DNA of 64,000 bases, taken from positions 558,001-622,000 of the forward strand of contig CP014773.1 of the NCBI GenBank assembly GCA_001596135.1, read 5' to 3'. Under the pieces are notes generated by a model that did not search any database, had not been told where the DNA came from, and saw only the letters and a list, made by a program, of their open reading frames with translations. Of the stretch, positions 62,932 to 64,000 are shown in pieces (within the stretch, counting starts at the first letter, position 1; every line of letters starts with the position of its first letter). Position numbers and translations under genes: made by a program. Source of the stretch: Mucilaginibacter sp. PAMC 26640 (GTDB taxonomy: Bacteria; Bacteroidota; Bacteroidia; Sphingobacteriales; Sphingobacteriaceae).

Positions 62932-63657
62932 TTATCCCAGCACCTCTTCCAGCACCTCATGCGACCGGATATAGCCGAAGCCCTCAATGTGCATGGCATA
63001 GTATTCCAATATTTTATTGATGAGGTAACGACGTTCATCATTACCCAGTTTAATGCTTTCTATTTTACCGAACCCATTTTGCAGCAGGTCGTAAAAATTT
63101 TTGGTGTGGGGTGGCGAGAGGTAAGATAAACTATCCGGCTTGAAATTGCTGAATACGCCATCTTTCATATCAAAGTAATTAGTGTTTGATGCGGTTGTCC
63201 CATGCGGATAAAAGCCCAGGTAACGTGTAAGCTGCACCAGGAACACAAGATGAAAATTCGCTAGTCCGCGGGTACTGTGATCCAGCCATTCTACCGCATT
63301 AAAAATGAAATCGAAAATATTTTCATCGGGTGTTTGCTGCTTTACGGCTTTATACAGCACCTCGTTTAAAAACATTACCAGGCTGCTTTTAATAATGTCA
63401 TAAGGGATGGTAAGCAACGCCGGCGCGTTTTTCAATTCGGAGATCCGCTGTATGTTTCCGGCTGTTTTATGATAAACAACCATATCAACCAGGTGCAGCG
63501 GCTGCAGCATGTTGCGGCTTATTTTAGCACGGGGCTTTTTTACACCATTGATTAGATACGATTGAAGCCCAAATTTTTCGGTAAATATCTGTACCACTAC
63601 GCTACTTTCGCTGTAGTCGGTAGTTTTAAAGACAATGCCGCGGGTTTTATGCAGCAT
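62932..63657 (-). CDS. recO: DNA repair protein RecO
   Basis: 241 residues: N-terminal OB fold (about 1-80: HKTRGIVFKTTDYSESSVVV, FGLQSYLINGVKKPRAK) and a helical C-terminal domain typical of RecO (LTRYLGFYPHG...YFDMKDGVFSNF). Mediates RecA loading and strand annealing in the RecFOR pathway. The Zn-finger cysteines found in some RecO proteins are absent, as is common in Bacteroidota. Its start overlaps the downstream end of the kinase gene by 11 bp. Confidence 0.92.
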   Translation of the reverse strand: MLHKTRGIVFKTTDYSESSVVVQIFTEKFGLQSYLINGVKKPRAKISRNMLQPLHLVDMVVYHKTAGNIQRISELKNAPALLTIPYDIIKSSLVMFLNEVLYKAVKQQTPDENIFDFIFNAVEWLDHSTRGLANFHLVFLVQLTRYLGFYPHGTTASNTNYFDMKDGVFSNFKPDSLSYLSPPHTKNFYDLLQNGFGKIESIKLGNDERRYLINKILEYYAMHIEGFGYIRSHEVLEEVLG

Positions 63658-64000
63658 AACCCAGAAGTGCTAAAATTTTGGGCAGATAAATTATAATACC
63701 GGTAATCAATGCAAAAAAGGCAACTACCAACACCGCTGCTGCACTGATATCTTTAACGTGCCCTGCCAGTTTATTATACCCTGGCGATACCAGGTCTGTA
63801 AGCGTTTCTATCCCGGTATTCAATAATTCTGTAAGCAAAACCATGGCAATACAAAGCAATATCCAGTTCCATTCGGCTGCGTTGATCTTCAAGCAAAACC
63901 CCATCGCAATAGCCGCTATTGCCGCAAACACATGCACCCTAAAATTGAGTTGTGTGCTAAAAGCATATTGTAAGCCTTTAAAGGCAAAGCCAAAGCCGCG
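63647..64000 (-). CDS. Diacylglycerol/undecaprenol kinase family protein (cut by window edge)
   Basis: The frame continues beyond the window, so the visible 117 residues are the C-terminal part. They show the DgkA family N-proximal segment RGFGFAFKGLQYAFSTQLNF, then three TM helices, with RVHVFAAIAAIAMGFCLKIN and the catalytic TELLNTGIETLTDLVSPGYN and KDISAAAVLVVAFFALITG. Phosphorylates diacylglycerol or undecaprenol in the inner membrane. Immediately upstream of recO and overlapping it by 11 bp. Confidence 0.9.
   Translation of the reverse strand, partial: RGFGFAFKGLQYAFSTQLNFRVHVFAAIAAIAMGFCLKINAAEWNWILLCIAMVLLTELLNTGIETLTDLVSPGYNKLAGHVKDISAAAVLVVAFFALITGIIIYLPKILALLGYAA

Overview
The window comes from a Bacteroidota chromosome, most probably a Sphingobacteriaceae member (Mucilaginibacter or Pedobacter-like). 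Pointers are the moderate GC, a TonB-dependent receptor with an N-terminal carboxypeptidase-like domain, a T9SS type-B secreted protein beside a PorP/SprF protein, an IcmF-type fused mutase, Bacteroidota-type -7 boxes (TAnnTTTG), and hemicellulose-directed glycoside hydrolases. I saw no rRNA, tRNA, transposase, phage gene or CRISPR array. The genus is an inference.

Layout. 1-3.2 kb: a two-gene arabinoside/galactoside operon (GH127, then a GH27 cut by the left edge). 3.4-4.1 kb: two small proteins. 4.2-8.9 kb: an apparent metal-acquisition operon (Cys-containing membrane protein, TonB receptor, PepSY protein, heavy-metal-binding lipoprotein). 9.0-11.8 kb: a degraded RHS/polymorphic-toxin island with two toxin-tip remnants and two immunity-like genes, bracketed by a 41-bp direct repeat. 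11.8-21.9 kb: housekeeping and signalling genes (DUF3179, FrnE-like DsbA, MFS, sigma/anti-sigma pair, PAS kinase, AraC regulator with an NAD(P)-binding enzyme). 22.4-24.0 kb: a DsrE-like protein with a TsdA-like dihaem cytochrome. 24.0-26.7 kb: a divergent oxidoreductase/HxlR pair between about 200-bp direct repeats, followed by an array of hairpin repeats. 26.8-28.8 kb: an HMA-AraC regulator and a GAF-PAS signalling protein. 28.9-31.5 kb: an MlaE-MlaF-MlaD lipid-transport operon. 32-38.7 kb: GH51 arabinofuranosidase, Bcr/CflA exporter, VOC protein, GntP permease with an alpha/beta hydrolase, glycine-zipper protein. 38.8-49.5 kb: PAS kinase opposite a stand-alone receiver, a Cys-nucleophile alpha/beta hydrolase, rhodanese, SRPBCC, outer-membrane barrel with acetyl-xylan-type esterase, acyltransferase, radical SAM, lipocalin. 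49.5-52.9 kb: IcmF. 53.0-61.1 kb: a surface-structure cluster (flippase, methyltransferases, T9SS-B adhesin-like protein, SprF-like protein, glycosyltransferase). 61.3-64 kb: AI-2E family permease, RecO and a diacylglycerol/undecaprenol kinase cut by the right edge.

Themes. GH127, GH27, GH51 and the acetyl-esterase fit a plant cell-wall (arabinan/arabinoxylan/galactan) lifestyle, although no SusC/SusD pair lies in the window. Several regulators sit beside enzymes. At least six distinct dispersed or low-complexity repeat types lie in the intergenic regions. The most interesting non-standard signals are the composite double-hairpin repeat family at 24-26.7 kb and the repeat-bracketed toxin/immunity graveyard at 9-11.8 kb.
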